Assembly (NCBI GenBank): GCA_031367895.1
Contig: JANLQP010000220.1
Location: forward strand, 1-19,121
DNA length: 19,121 nucleotides
Direction: 5' to 3'
Source: Ga0077555 sp031367895
GTDB lineage: Bacteria; Pseudomonadota; Alphaproteobacteria; Rhizobiales; Hyphomicrobiaceae
A model generated the notes under the pieces. It worked only from the letters and a program-made list of their open reading frames with translations. It was not told the DNA's origin and did no database searches. Shown here piece after piece: positions 1 to 13,416 of this stretch (position 1 is its first letter; every line of letters begins with the position of its first letter). The translations under genes were made by a program, and so were the position numbers.

Positions 1-1
1 G

Positions 2-142
2 GAAATGGTGATGCCGGGCGACAACGCCGAGTTCTCGGTGGAGCTGATCCAGCCGATCGCCATGGAAGAGAAGGTCCGCTTCGCCATCCGCGAGGGCGGC
101 CGTACCGTCGGCGCCGGCGTCGTGACCAAGATCGTGGAGTAG
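2..142 (+). CDS. tuf: Elongation factor Tu, C-terminal end (partial)
   Basis: Only the last 46 codons and the TAG stop are present; the gene begins outside the window. The translation contains EMVMPGDNAE, IAMEEKVRFAIREGGRT and ends VGAGVVTKIVE. This is the end of beta-barrel domain 3 of EF-Tu, the GTPase that delivers aminoacyl-tRNA to the ribosomal A site; the IREGGRTVGAGVV stretch is nearly invariant in bacterial EF-Tu. A tuf gene just upstream of tRNA-Trp, secE and nusG is the usual arrangement in many alphaproteobacteria. Whether this is the only tuf copy cannot be seen here; two copies are common in the group. The last 36 bases are repeated downstream at 185-220. Confidence 0.97.
   Translation, partial: EMVMPGDNAEFSVELIQPIAMEEKVRFAIREGGRTVGAGVVTKIVE
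107..142 (+). repeat. Direct repeat copy 1 (3' end of tuf)
   Basis: This 36-base segment encodes the last 11 residues of EF-Tu plus the stop. It matches 185-220 at 35 of 36 positions; the one difference is GAG versus GAA in the final glutamate codon. Homology stops abruptly on both sides of the unit. Confidence 0.95.
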
Positions 143-184
143 GTCGAGATATCCGAGCGCGCGGCGCCGACAAAACTGAAGCAA

Positions 185-220
185 GTCGGCGCCGGCGTCG
201 TGACCAAGATCGTGGAATAG
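185..220 (+). repeat. Direct repeat copy 2: displaced duplicate of the tuf 3' end
   Basis: Begins GTCGGCGCCGGCG and ends GTGGAATAG, matching 107-142 with one synonymous difference. The copies are separated by 42 bases (143-184). No start codon or reading frame makes this copy a gene of its own, so it is a non-functional remnant of tuf. Recombination with a second tuf copy or a small tandem duplication could produce it; the sequence does not show which. Confidence 0.93.
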
Positions 221-221
221 A

Positions 222-291
222 TAGGGAGTAGCGAGTGGGGAGTTGGCAGTAGGTAGGTGGCGGATTGCTACTCCCTATTCACTACTCCCTA
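222..291. repeat. 22-bp imperfect hairpin of GGGAGTAG / CTACTCCCT units
   Basis: The arm 222-243 pairs with 270-291: 21 of 22 positions pair, counting two G-U pairs, with one C-A mismatch and a 26-base loop. The arms consist of repeated GGGAGT / ACTCCCT words, and another ACTCCCT follows at 291-297. It could end tuf transcription, but there is no T tract, so it looks more like a dispersed palindromic intergenic repeat than a standard terminator. Confidence 0.85.
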
Positions 292-303
292 CTCCCTCAT
301 GCC

Positions 304-624
304 ATGCTCGTCGCAACCACCAACGACCTTGCCGGCTACCGCGTCGTGCGCCATCTCGGCGTCGCACGGGGGGTGACCGTTCGCTCGCGCAACATCGTGG
401 CGGGGCTCGGCGCCTTTCTGCAGACGCTGAAGGGCGGCAACATCACAATCTACACGCGGCTGGCCGAGCAGGCGCGGCAGGAGGCCTATGAACTCCTGGT
501 TGCACACGCCAAGACGATGGGTGCCAACGCCATTATCGCAATGCGCTATGATGCCAACGAGATCAACGCCGGCGTTACCGAGGTGCTTGCCTACGGGACT
601 GCTGTCGTTGTCGAAGCCTTATGA
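304..624 (+). CDS. UPF0145 / YbjQ-family small protein
   Basis: The protein has 106 residues, the normal length for the UPF0145 (YbjQ, Pfam YbjQ_1) family. Family hallmarks are the opening MLVATTNDLAGYRV, the central GGNITIYTRLAEQAR segment, and MGANAIIAMRYD followed by VLAYGTAVVV near the end. Homologues form small oligomeric beta-alpha proteins and are sometimes called putative heavy-metal-binding, but the function is unknown. No signal peptide or membrane segment is visible. ATG at 304 is chosen because it gives the family's normal N-terminus. An in-frame TTG at 265 would add 13 residues translated from the repeat hairpin. There is no recognisable Shine-Dalgarno: the bases before the ATG are the CT-rich hairpin arm. 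The gene sits between tuf and tRNA-Trp, which is not the usual content of this interval. Confidence 0.88.
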   Translation: MLVATTNDLAGYRVVRHLGVARGVTVRSRNIVAGLGAFLQTLKGGNITIYTRLAEQARQEAYELLVAHAKTMGANAIIAMRYDANEINAGVTEVLAYGTAVVVEAL

Positions 625-924
625 AATCACCGTTCAGTCCACCACGTGTGCGGCATTCCCAGGCGTGTCAAGAAAATATGAGCGGTTGAGGCTTGTAACG
701 TTTCATTGACACCGCTATAAGGGCCTCCAACAAGGTCGCAACAATCAGGTCGGCAGCGAGGCTGAAGGGAGATCCCGAAGCGCGCTTGGCCGACTATGAC
801 GTTTGAGGTTCCAGCATCGATGCCTGATGTCCAGCCCGTGTCAGGGCATCAGCCAAGACAACCACGAGATGACGGTGTCCACACTGACATAGAATGTGTC
901 CGAGTGGGCAACGGTAACGAGTCG
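625..924. other. Non-coding stretch before tRNA-Trp
   Basis: About 300 bases without a convincing gene. It holds the promoter at 692-720 and a small bulged hairpin (819-827 with 841-850, GATGCC/GGCATC core). Short open frames crossing it have no family resemblance and run into the tRNA. Confidence 0.7.
692..720 (+). promoter_or_regulatory. Predicted promoter for tRNA-Trp (and possibly secE-nusG)
   Basis: A -35 element CTTGTA (692-697), a 17-base spacer and a -10 element CTATAA (715-720) fit the alphaproteobacterial housekeeping sigma consensus (CTTGAC, CTATAT) well. Transcription would start near 727, about 200 bases upstream of the mature tRNA. A TTGACA at 706-711 is a better -35 by itself but has no -10 at the right distance. 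Confidence 0.6.
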
Positions 925-1000
925 AGGGGTGTAGCTCAATTGGTAGAGCGTCGGTCTCCAAAACCGAAGGCTGGGGGTTCGAGACCCTCCGCCCCTGCCA
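925..1000 (+). tRNA. trnW: tRNA-Trp (anticodon CCA)
   Basis: A full cloverleaf can be drawn. The acceptor is AGGGGTG (925-931) with CGCCCCT (990-996); the D stem is GCTC/GAGC around AATTGGTA. The anticodon stem TCGGT/ACCGA encloses the loop CTCCAAA with anticodon CCA at 958-960, and the T arm has TTCGAGA as its loop. The discriminator is G997 and CCA is encoded at 998-1000. tRNA-Trp directly upstream of secE is conserved in many proteobacteria. It is probably processed from a longer transcript. Confidence 0.97.
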
Positions 1001-1124
1001 CTCCAACTGCGGTCATCTTGTCTAAGTCATTCTGGAAACTTGAGAAATTGCGATTTGAGATTGGATTGTGCCATGTCGGCTCCCCGTGCGGGCGGGCGCA
1101 GGCCGATATGAGGGACCGGTGCGG

Positions 1125-1319
1125 ATGGCTTTGAACCCCTTTCAGTTTATTCAGGAAGTCCGACAGGAAGTCGCGAAGGTTACGTGGCCGACCTGGAAGG
1201 AAGTCTGGATCACCACAGTCATGGTCCTTTTCATGGTCACCCTGGCTGCAGCCTTCTTCACCACGGCTGATCTGACGCTCGGTTGGCTGGTGCAGTACGT
1301 CCTGGGAATAGTTCGCTGA
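1125..1319 (+). CDS. secE: Preprotein translocase subunit SecE
   Basis: A 64-residue single-span protein, the short SecE form found in most bacteria outside the enterics. Residues 15-23 read EVAKVTWPT, the conserved amphipathic motif before the membrane segment. A hydrophobic stretch from about residue 27 to 61 crosses the inner membrane. SecE clamps SecY in the SecYEG channel for Sec-dependent export and membrane insertion. ATG at 1125 is chosen for its match to the family N-terminus and an AGGG at 1111-1114; an in-frame start at 1068 would add an unrelated Arg-rich leader. The nusG start lies 56 bases after the stop, so the two genes are almost certainly co-transcribed. Confidence 0.96.
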   Translation: MALNPFQFIQEVRQEVAKVTWPTWKEVWITTVMVLFMVTLAAAFFTTADLTLGWLVQYVLGIVR

Positions 1320-1375
1320 TCCCAAGGGGTCGGTGCAATGCGGCAAGCATGAACGAAGCGAGAGAGAAGCCAAGC

Positions 1376-1912
1376 ATGGCGAAGCGCTGGTACATTGTGC
1401 ACGCCTACTCGAACTTCGAGAAGAAGGTGGCCGAGTCGATCAAGGAGCGCGCCAAATCCGCGAACCTCGAGCACCTGTTCGACGACGTGCTGGTGCCGTC
1501 CGAGCAAGTCCGCGAGGTCGTGCGCAACAAGGCCCGCGACGTCGAACGCAAGCTGTTCCCGGGTTATGTGCTGGTCAAGATGGAAATGACCGACGCGGCC
1601 TTCGTGCTGATCAAGAACACGCCGAAGGTTACCGGCTTCCTCGGCGCCGAGAACAAGGCTATTCCGATTTCCGAGGCGGAAGCGTCGCGCATCCTGAACC
1701 AAGTACAGGAAGGCGTCGAGCGGCCGAAACCCTCGGTCACCTACGAGATCGGCGAGAACATCAAGGTTTCCGACGGGCCGTTCGCGAGTTTCGCCGGCCA
1801 GGTGGAAGAGGTCGACGAGGAGCGCGCCCGCCTCAAGGTGGCAGTGATGATCTTCGGCCGCCCGACGCGAGTGGATCTGGAGTTCAGCCAGGTCGAAAAG
1901 GTAACCGGATAG
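1376..1912 (+). CDS. nusG: Transcription termination/antitermination factor NusG
   Basis: A 178-residue protein of normal NusG length. It opens MAKRWYIVHAYSNFEKK, the NGN-domain start that binds the beta' clamp helices of RNA polymerase. It continues with KLFPGYVLVKMEM and ends with a KOW domain (GPFASFAGQVEEVDEERARL, then IFGRPTRVDLEFSQVEKV). NusG suppresses pausing, links RNA polymerase to Rho or to ribosomal protein S10, and so couples transcription and translation. The start at 1376 is preferred because its N-terminus matches the family and purine-rich AGAGAG lies just upstream. An in-frame ATG at 1349 would add MNEAREKPS and cannot be fully excluded. Confidence 0.97.
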   Translation: MAKRWYIVHAYSNFEKKVAESIKERAKSANLEHLFDDVLVPSEQVREVVRNKARDVERKLFPGYVLVKMEMTDAAFVLIKNTPKVTGFLGAENKAIPISEAEASRILNQVQEGVERPKPSVTYEIGENIKVSDGPFASFAGQVEEVDEERARLKVAVMIFGRPTRVDLEFSQVEKVTG

Positions 1913-1975
1913 CCTGTGGCTACCGGCGCTTACATCAGTGCAGCCAACCCCGGTTGGTCGCCTGTTTCTGCGGAA

Positions 1976-2022
1976 GGGCAGGCCTGCCCGTTGACCGCTA
2001 ACCCTGGAGGGCTCGAGCCCTC
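1976..2022 (+). promoter_or_regulatory. Palindromic leader of rplK (candidate L1-binding autoregulatory site)
   Basis: Two perfect palindromes lie in the 125-base nusG-rplK spacer: GGGCAGGCCTGCCC (1976-1989) and GAGGGCTCGAGCCCTC (2007-2022). The second would form a 6-bp hairpin with a TCGA loop immediately before the rplK ribosome-binding site. In E. coli, L1 represses its own L11-L1 operon by binding a hairpin in the rplK leader. The location fits, but the specific L1-binding motif was not verified. Confidence 0.45.
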
Positions 2023-2037
2023 GCAACGGAGAGAAGA

Positions 2038-2484
2038 ATGGCAAAGAAAGTAGACGGCTTCATCAACCTGCAGGTACCTGCAGGGCAGGCCAATCCGGCG
2101 CCGCCGATCGGCCCCGCGCTCGGCCAGCGCGGCGTCAACATCATGGAATTCTGCAAGGCCTTCAACGCCAAGACGAAGGACCTCGAGCAGGGCGCGCCGG
2201 TGCCGGTGAAGATCACCGTGTATTCCGACCGCTCGTTCACGTTCGAAATGCGGCTGCCGCCCGCGACCTACCTGATCAAGAAGGCCGCCGGCATGAAGCC
2301 GACCGGCAAGCCGGGTTCGGGATCGAAGGAGCCGGGCCGCGCGGTCGCCGGCAAGATCACGATGGCGCAGGTGCGCGACATCGCCAAGCTGAAGATGAAG
2401 GATATGAACACCGCCGATGTCGAGGCTGCCGCGAAGACGATCGCTGGCACCGCCAAGTCGATGGGCCTGCAGGTGGTGGAGTAA
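2038..2484 (+). CDS. rplK: 50S ribosomal protein L11
   Basis: A 148-residue protein, slightly longer than the 142 of E. coli. The N-terminal domain reads MAKKVDGFINLQVPAGQANPAPP then IGPALGQRGVNIMEFCKAFN; the proline-rich segment is the thiostrepton- and EF-G-facing hinge. The C-terminal rRNA-binding domain includes KITMAQVRDIAKLKMKDMN. L11 binds the GTPase-associated region of 23S rRNA and is needed for RelA activation by deacylated tRNA. A purine-rich GGAGAGAAG immediately precedes the ATG. The stop lies four bases before the rplA start, so the two are translationally close-coupled. Confidence 0.98.
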   Translation: MAKKVDGFINLQVPAGQANPAPPIGPALGQRGVNIMEFCKAFNAKTKDLEQGAPVPVKITVYSDRSFTFEMRLPPATYLIKKAAGMKPTGKPGSGSKEPGRAVAGKITMAQVRDIAKLKMKDMNTADVEAAAKTIAGTAKSMGLQVVE

Positions 2485-2488
2485 CGCA

Positions 2489-3232
2489 ATGGCAATCGCA
2501 CCCGAGAAGATCAAGGCGACCAAGCTCGCCGGCGGCAAGCGCCTCGCATCCGCCAACGAAGGCATCGACCGCGCCAAGGCGTACGATGTCGACACGGCCG
2601 TCAAGTTGATCAAGGCCCGTTCCAAGGCGAAGTTCGACGAGACGATCGAAATTGCCATGAACCTGGGCGTCGATCCGAAGCACGCCGACCAGATGGTCCG
2701 TGGCGTCTGCGCATTGCCGAACGGCTCCGGGCGCACGCAACGCGTTGCCGTGTTCGCGCGTGGTCCCAAGGCCGAAGAGGCGAAGGCCGCTGGCGCCGAT
2801 GTCGTCGGCGCCGAGGATCTCGTCGAGCAAGTGTCGAAGGGCAACATCAACTTTGATCGCTGCATCGCGACGCCTGATATGATGGGCCTCGTCGGCCGCT
2901 TGGGCAAGGTGCTCGGCCCCCGCGGCATGATGCCGAACCCGCGTGTCGGCACGGTGACCATGGACGTCGCCGGTGCTGTGCGCGGTGCCAAGGGCGGCGC
3001 AGTCGAGTTCCGCGTCGAAAAGGCAGGCATCGTGCATGCCGGCGTCGGCAAAGCGAGCTTTGCCGAGAAGGCGCTGGTCGAGAACATCAAGGCGTTCGTC
3101 GAAGCGGTTGCGCGTTCGAAGCCGGCCGGTTCCAAGGGCACGTTCGTGAAGAAGATCTCGATCGGCTCGACGCAGGGACCGGGCCTGAAGCTCGATCCGG
3201 CAACCGTCATGAGCGGCCCCGTACAGGGCTGA
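2489..3232 (+). CDS. rplA: 50S ribosomal protein L1
   Basis: A 247-residue protein, a little longer than usual (about 230). The two-domain fold is recognisable: domain I starts near KRLASANEGIDRAKAYDVDTAVKL and carries FDETIEIAMNLGVDPKHADQ. Domain II includes the signature GLVGRLGKVLGPRGMMPNP, and the chain returns with FVKKISIGSTQGPGLKLD. L1 forms the mobile stalk near the E site that helps eject deacylated tRNA, and it represses its own operon by binding mRNA. The start is taken at ATG 2489, four bases after rplK; upstream in-frame starts lie inside rplK. The C-terminus PATVMSGPVQG runs a few residues beyond the E. coli end. Confidence 0.98.
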   Translation: MAIAPEKIKATKLAGGKRLASANEGIDRAKAYDVDTAVKLIKARSKAKFDETIEIAMNLGVDPKHADQMVRGVCALPNGSGRTQRVAVFARGPKAEEAKAAGADVVGAEDLVEQVSKGNINFDRCIATPDMMGLVGRLGKVLGPRGMMPNPRVGTVTMDVAGAVRGAKGGAVEFRVEKAGIVHAGVGKASFAEKALVENIKAFVEAVARSKPAGSKGTFVKKISIGSTQGPGLKLDPATVMSGPVQG

Positions 3233-3278
3233 TGATTTGGGTGATTCGGGTGGCGGGGCTTTCCCACCGCCGTTGAAT

Positions 3279-3298
3279 TCCGGATCGCAAGATCCGGA
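3279..3298 (+). other. GNRA-tetraloop hairpin downstream of rplA
   Basis: TCCGGATC (3279-3286) and GATCCGGA (3291-3298) form a perfect 8-bp stem closed by a GCAA tetraloop. It lies 46 bases after the rplA stop and before the L10 leader. With no T tract it is not a clear intrinsic terminator; it may protect the 3' end of the rplKA message or form part of the rplJ leader. Confidence 0.6.
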
Positions 3299-3342
3299 TA
3301 ACGGGCGCGACGACGGCCTCTCGAGGCCAGCACTGCGCCCGA

Positions 3343-3411
3343 CCTGTCCGAGACTGCAGGTGCCGTCCGCGAGGCCGGCCTAAGCCCAACCGGGGCCTGC
3401 AATAGACGGGA
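3343..3411 (+). ncRNA. Ribosomal protein L10 leader (L10-L7/L12 binding site)
   Basis: In the 372-base rplA-rplJ spacer, GCAGG (3356-3360) pairs with CCTGC (3396-3400). An outer TCCG (3347-3350) pairs with CGGG (3407-3410). Between them is an asymmetric internal loop, AGACT against AATAGA, which resembles the kink-turn that binds L10 in known L10 leaders. In E. coli and Bacillus the L10-(L12)4 complex binds such an element and represses rplJL. Position, spacing and loop all fit; a covariance-model search was not possible. Confidence 0.65.
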
Positions 3412-3604
3412 GACGAATCGGATCGCCCTCGTTGGGGGAAGTCTGGTTTCGAACCTCTTCGGGTCGCACCGTGCCGCTTCTTGCGCGCGGGCGGACAGGA
3501 CCAAGCGTCGCCTCAGGTGTGCCGCACGGCATGAACCGGAGGCGGCAGGTGCAACCCGCAACCGGTGCCGCGAGGCGCTGGTCGCAAAACGGAGTGTAGC
3601 CAAA
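3412..3604 (+). promoter_or_regulatory. Remaining rplJ 5' leader with GC-rich hairpin
   Basis: No gene is visible. A hairpin formed by GCGGCA (3542-3547) and TGCCGC (3566-3571) lies just before the rplJ Shine-Dalgarno GGAG (3591-3594). It could be the part of the leader that L10 binding reshapes to hide or expose the ribosome-binding site; this is inference. Confidence 0.4.
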
Positions 3605-4123
3605 GTGGACAGAGCCGCAAAAAGTGAGCTCGTTTCGGCGCTCAACGGCGTGTTGAAAAACACGGGTGTGATCGTCGTAGCTCGCAATGCCGGCCTGGTG
3701 GCTGCCCAATCCGCCGATCTCCGCCGCCGCGTCAAGGCGGCTGGTGGCTCGGTGAGGGTGGCCAAGAACCGGCTGGCAGCGCTTGCACTCACAGGCACGG
3801 ACGCCGAGGGCATCAAAGGACTTTTGAAGGGGCCGGTTCTTCTGGCCTATTCGAAGGACCCGATTGCCGCGGCGAAGGCTGCCGTCGCTTATGCCAAGGA
3901 CAACGACAAGCTCGTGATCCTCGGTGGCGCGATGGGCAAAACCGTTCTCGATGCCAATGCTGTGAAGGCGCTTGCCGAACTGCCCTCGCTGGACGAGCTC
4001 AGAGCCAAGCTTCTCGGTGTCATTCAAGCGCCGGCTGCCAAGCTCGCTCGCACGATCAACGAGCCGGGTTCATCCCTCGCTCGCTTGCTCAAGGCGAAGG
4101 TGGACAAGGGGGACGCTGCCTGA
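3605..4123 (+). CDS. rplJ: 50S ribosomal protein L10
   Basis: A 172-residue protein, normal for alphaproteobacterial L10. The N-terminal rRNA-binding domain includes VDRAAKSELVSALNGVLKN, VVARNAGLVAAQSADLRRRV and VRVAKNRLAALAL. The C-terminal helix (LARTINEPGSSLARLLKAKVDK) is where L7/L12 dimers dock. L10 anchors the L7/L12 stalk that recruits translation factors. The start is GTG at 3605, supported by GGAG about ten bases upstream and by the standard N-terminus; no ATG gives a better fit. It is followed after 70 bases by rplL, its stalk partner. Confidence 0.97.
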   Translation: MDRAAKSELVSALNGVLKNTGVIVVARNAGLVAAQSADLRRRVKAAGGSVRVAKNRLAALALTGTDAEGIKGLLKGPVLLAYSKDPIAAAKAAVAYAKDNDKLVILGGAMGKTVLDANAVKALAELPSLDELRAKLLGVIQAPAAKLARTINEPGSSLARLLKAKVDKGDAA

Positions 4124-4193
4124 GCCGGCGGCACCTTTCACGCAATCCGATCGAACTTGGGTTCGAACCAAACAAACCAACTAGGAACGTACA

Positions 4194-4571
4194 ATGGCTG
4201 ACCTTTCGAAAATCGAAGCTGAACTGTCCTCACTGACAATCCTCGAAGCCTCCGAGCTGATCAAGATGCTCGAGACCAAGTGGGGTGTGTCCGCCGCCGC
4301 TGCGGCAGTTGCGGTTGCTGCCGGCCCGGCCGGCGGTGCAGCTGCCGCCGTTGAAGAGCAGACGGAGTTCACCGTCATCCTCCTCTCGGGTGGCGACAAG
4401 AAGATCAACGTCATCAAGGAAGTCCGCACGATCACGGGCCTCGGTCTCAAGGAGGCGAAGGATCTCGTCGAGGCGGGCGGCAAGGCTGTGAAGGAAGGCA
4501 TCTCAAAGGATGATGCCGCCAAGATCAGGAAGCAGCTCGAAGATGCTGGCGCCAAGGTCGAGGTGAAGTAA
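4194..4571 (+). CDS. rplL: 50S ribosomal protein L7/L12
   Basis: A 125-residue acidic protein with the three usual parts. The N-terminal dimerisation helices read MADLSKIEAELSSLTILEASEL. An Ala/Gly/Val-rich flexible hinge spans about residues 35-55. The C-terminal factor-binding domain runs from EFTVILLSGGDKKINVIKEVR through GLGLKEAKDLVE to the end KVEVK. Several copies bind L10 and recruit EF-Tu and EF-G. AGGAA at 4183-4187 precedes the ATG by six bases. The GGDKKINVIKEVR stretch is close to the family consensus, with INV where many species have IAV. Confidence 0.98.
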   Translation: MADLSKIEAELSSLTILEASELIKMLETKWGVSAAAAAVAVAAGPAGGAAAAVEEQTEFTVILLSGGDKKINVIKEVRTITGLGLKEAKDLVEAGGKAVKEGISKDDAAKIRKQLEDAGAKVEVK

Positions 4572-4575
4572 ATGC

Positions 4576-4614
4576 CTGTCCCCTCTCCTCGTCCTTCACG
4601 GGGGGAGGGGACAG
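4576..4614 (+). repeat. 15-bp palindromic hairpin (CCCCTCTCC family, copy 1)
   Basis: The arm 4576-4590 (CTGTCCCCTCTCCTC) pairs with 4600-4614, 15 positions including two G-U pairs, with the nine-base loop GTCCTTCAC. Three T residues follow. It starts five bases after the rplL stop, where E. coli has a partial terminator (attenuator) that lowers rpoBC expression relative to the ribosomal genes. A related palindrome occurs at 16632-16672, so it may also be a dispersed repeat. Confidence 0.75.
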
Positions 4615-4619
4615 TTTCG

Positions 4620-4681
4620 AACGGTTTTCCGGAGGCTCCACCGTGCCGACAGCGCGGGTTCGGGTCCTCCGGCAAACCGTT
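4620..4681 (+). other. Long hairpin in the rplL-rpoB spacer (attenuator or RNase III site candidate)
   Basis: The arm 4620-4635 (AACGGTTTTCCGGAGG) pairs with 4666-4681 at 15 of 16 positions, with a single T-C mismatch and a 30-base loop. The end of the stem runs into TTTT (4680-4683). In E. coli this spacer carries an attenuator and an RNase III cleavage site; a long double-stranded stem in the same spot suggests a similar role. Confidence 0.6.
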
Positions 4682-4758
4682 TTCAGAACGGCCCGCTGCA
4701 GCCTGCGTTGCAACGGGTGAAATCCGAGGCGGAGCCCCGCCAGCAAAGAGGAGCGGAC

Positions 4759-8913
<4,155 letters not shown>

Positions 8914-8959
8914 CCGACGGCAACCTACTGTAACAACACGGCCCGATGCCGTGGCTGAC

Positions 8960-8990
8960 CCTCCCCGCTCGGTTCGACCTGGCGGGGAGG
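8960..8990 (+). other. Hairpin in the rpoB-rpoC spacer
   Basis: CCTCCCCGC (8960-8968) pairs perfectly with GCGGGGAGG (8982-8990), 9 bp with a 13-base loop. No T tract follows. A second perfect hairpin, CAGGAC-TTGCT-GTCCTG (9016-9032), stands just before the rpoC Shine-Dalgarno. The spacer is 133 bases, so beta and beta' are not translationally coupled by overlap. Confidence 0.6.
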
Positions 8991-9046
8991 CGATAACGAA
9001 CCGCTCAAATGAACTCAGGACTTGCTGTCCTGCCGGGAGAGTGACG

Positions 9047-13279
<4,233 letters not shown>

Positions 13280-13306
13280 CGCCGAGCCTCAGAGCCGAAC
13301 GAATAG

Positions 13307-13332
13307 AAACGGCCGCTTTCGGGCGGCCGTTT
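13307..13332 (+). terminator. Intrinsic terminator after rpoC
   Basis: AAACGGCCGC (13307-13316) and GCGGCCGTTT (13323-13332) form a perfect 10-bp GC-rich stem with a six-base loop TTTCGG. T-rich sequence in the 3' arm and just after gives a modest T tract. It lies 28 bases after the rpoC stop and probably ends the nusG-rpoC transcription block. Confidence 0.85.
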
Positions 13333-13352
13333 GCTTTCCGGAACCCCATCCG

Positions 13353-13381
13353 CTTCCCACGCGCTTGGAGCGTGCTACGCT
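13353..13381 (+). promoter_or_regulatory. Possible promoter for the hydrolase/dehydrogenase pair
   Basis: A weak -35 CTTCCC (13353-13358) lies 16 to 17 bases before CTACGC or TACGCT (13375-13381), close to the alphaproteobacterial -10. It falls between the rpoC terminator and the hydrolase start, where a promoter is expected. The match is modest. Confidence 0.3.
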
Positions 13382-13416
13382 TTGGGTCCGGACCAGCCGC
13401 TCGAGGACACACGCCC

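Noticed and set aside
107..220. Reading the tuf-tail repeats as attachment sites of an integrated element
   Set aside because: Only 42 bases lie between the copies and no integrase gene is present, so an element between them cannot be supported.
706..711. TTGACA as a -35 element
   Set aside because: No -10-like sequence lies 16 to 18 bases downstream; CTTGTA/CTATAA at 692-720 is a better pair.
1930..3816. Long minus-strand open frame (628 codons) opposite nusG-rplKA-rplJ
   Set aside because: It is the antisense shadow of four certain genes and has no domain resemblance; long antisense frames are common in GC-rich DNA.
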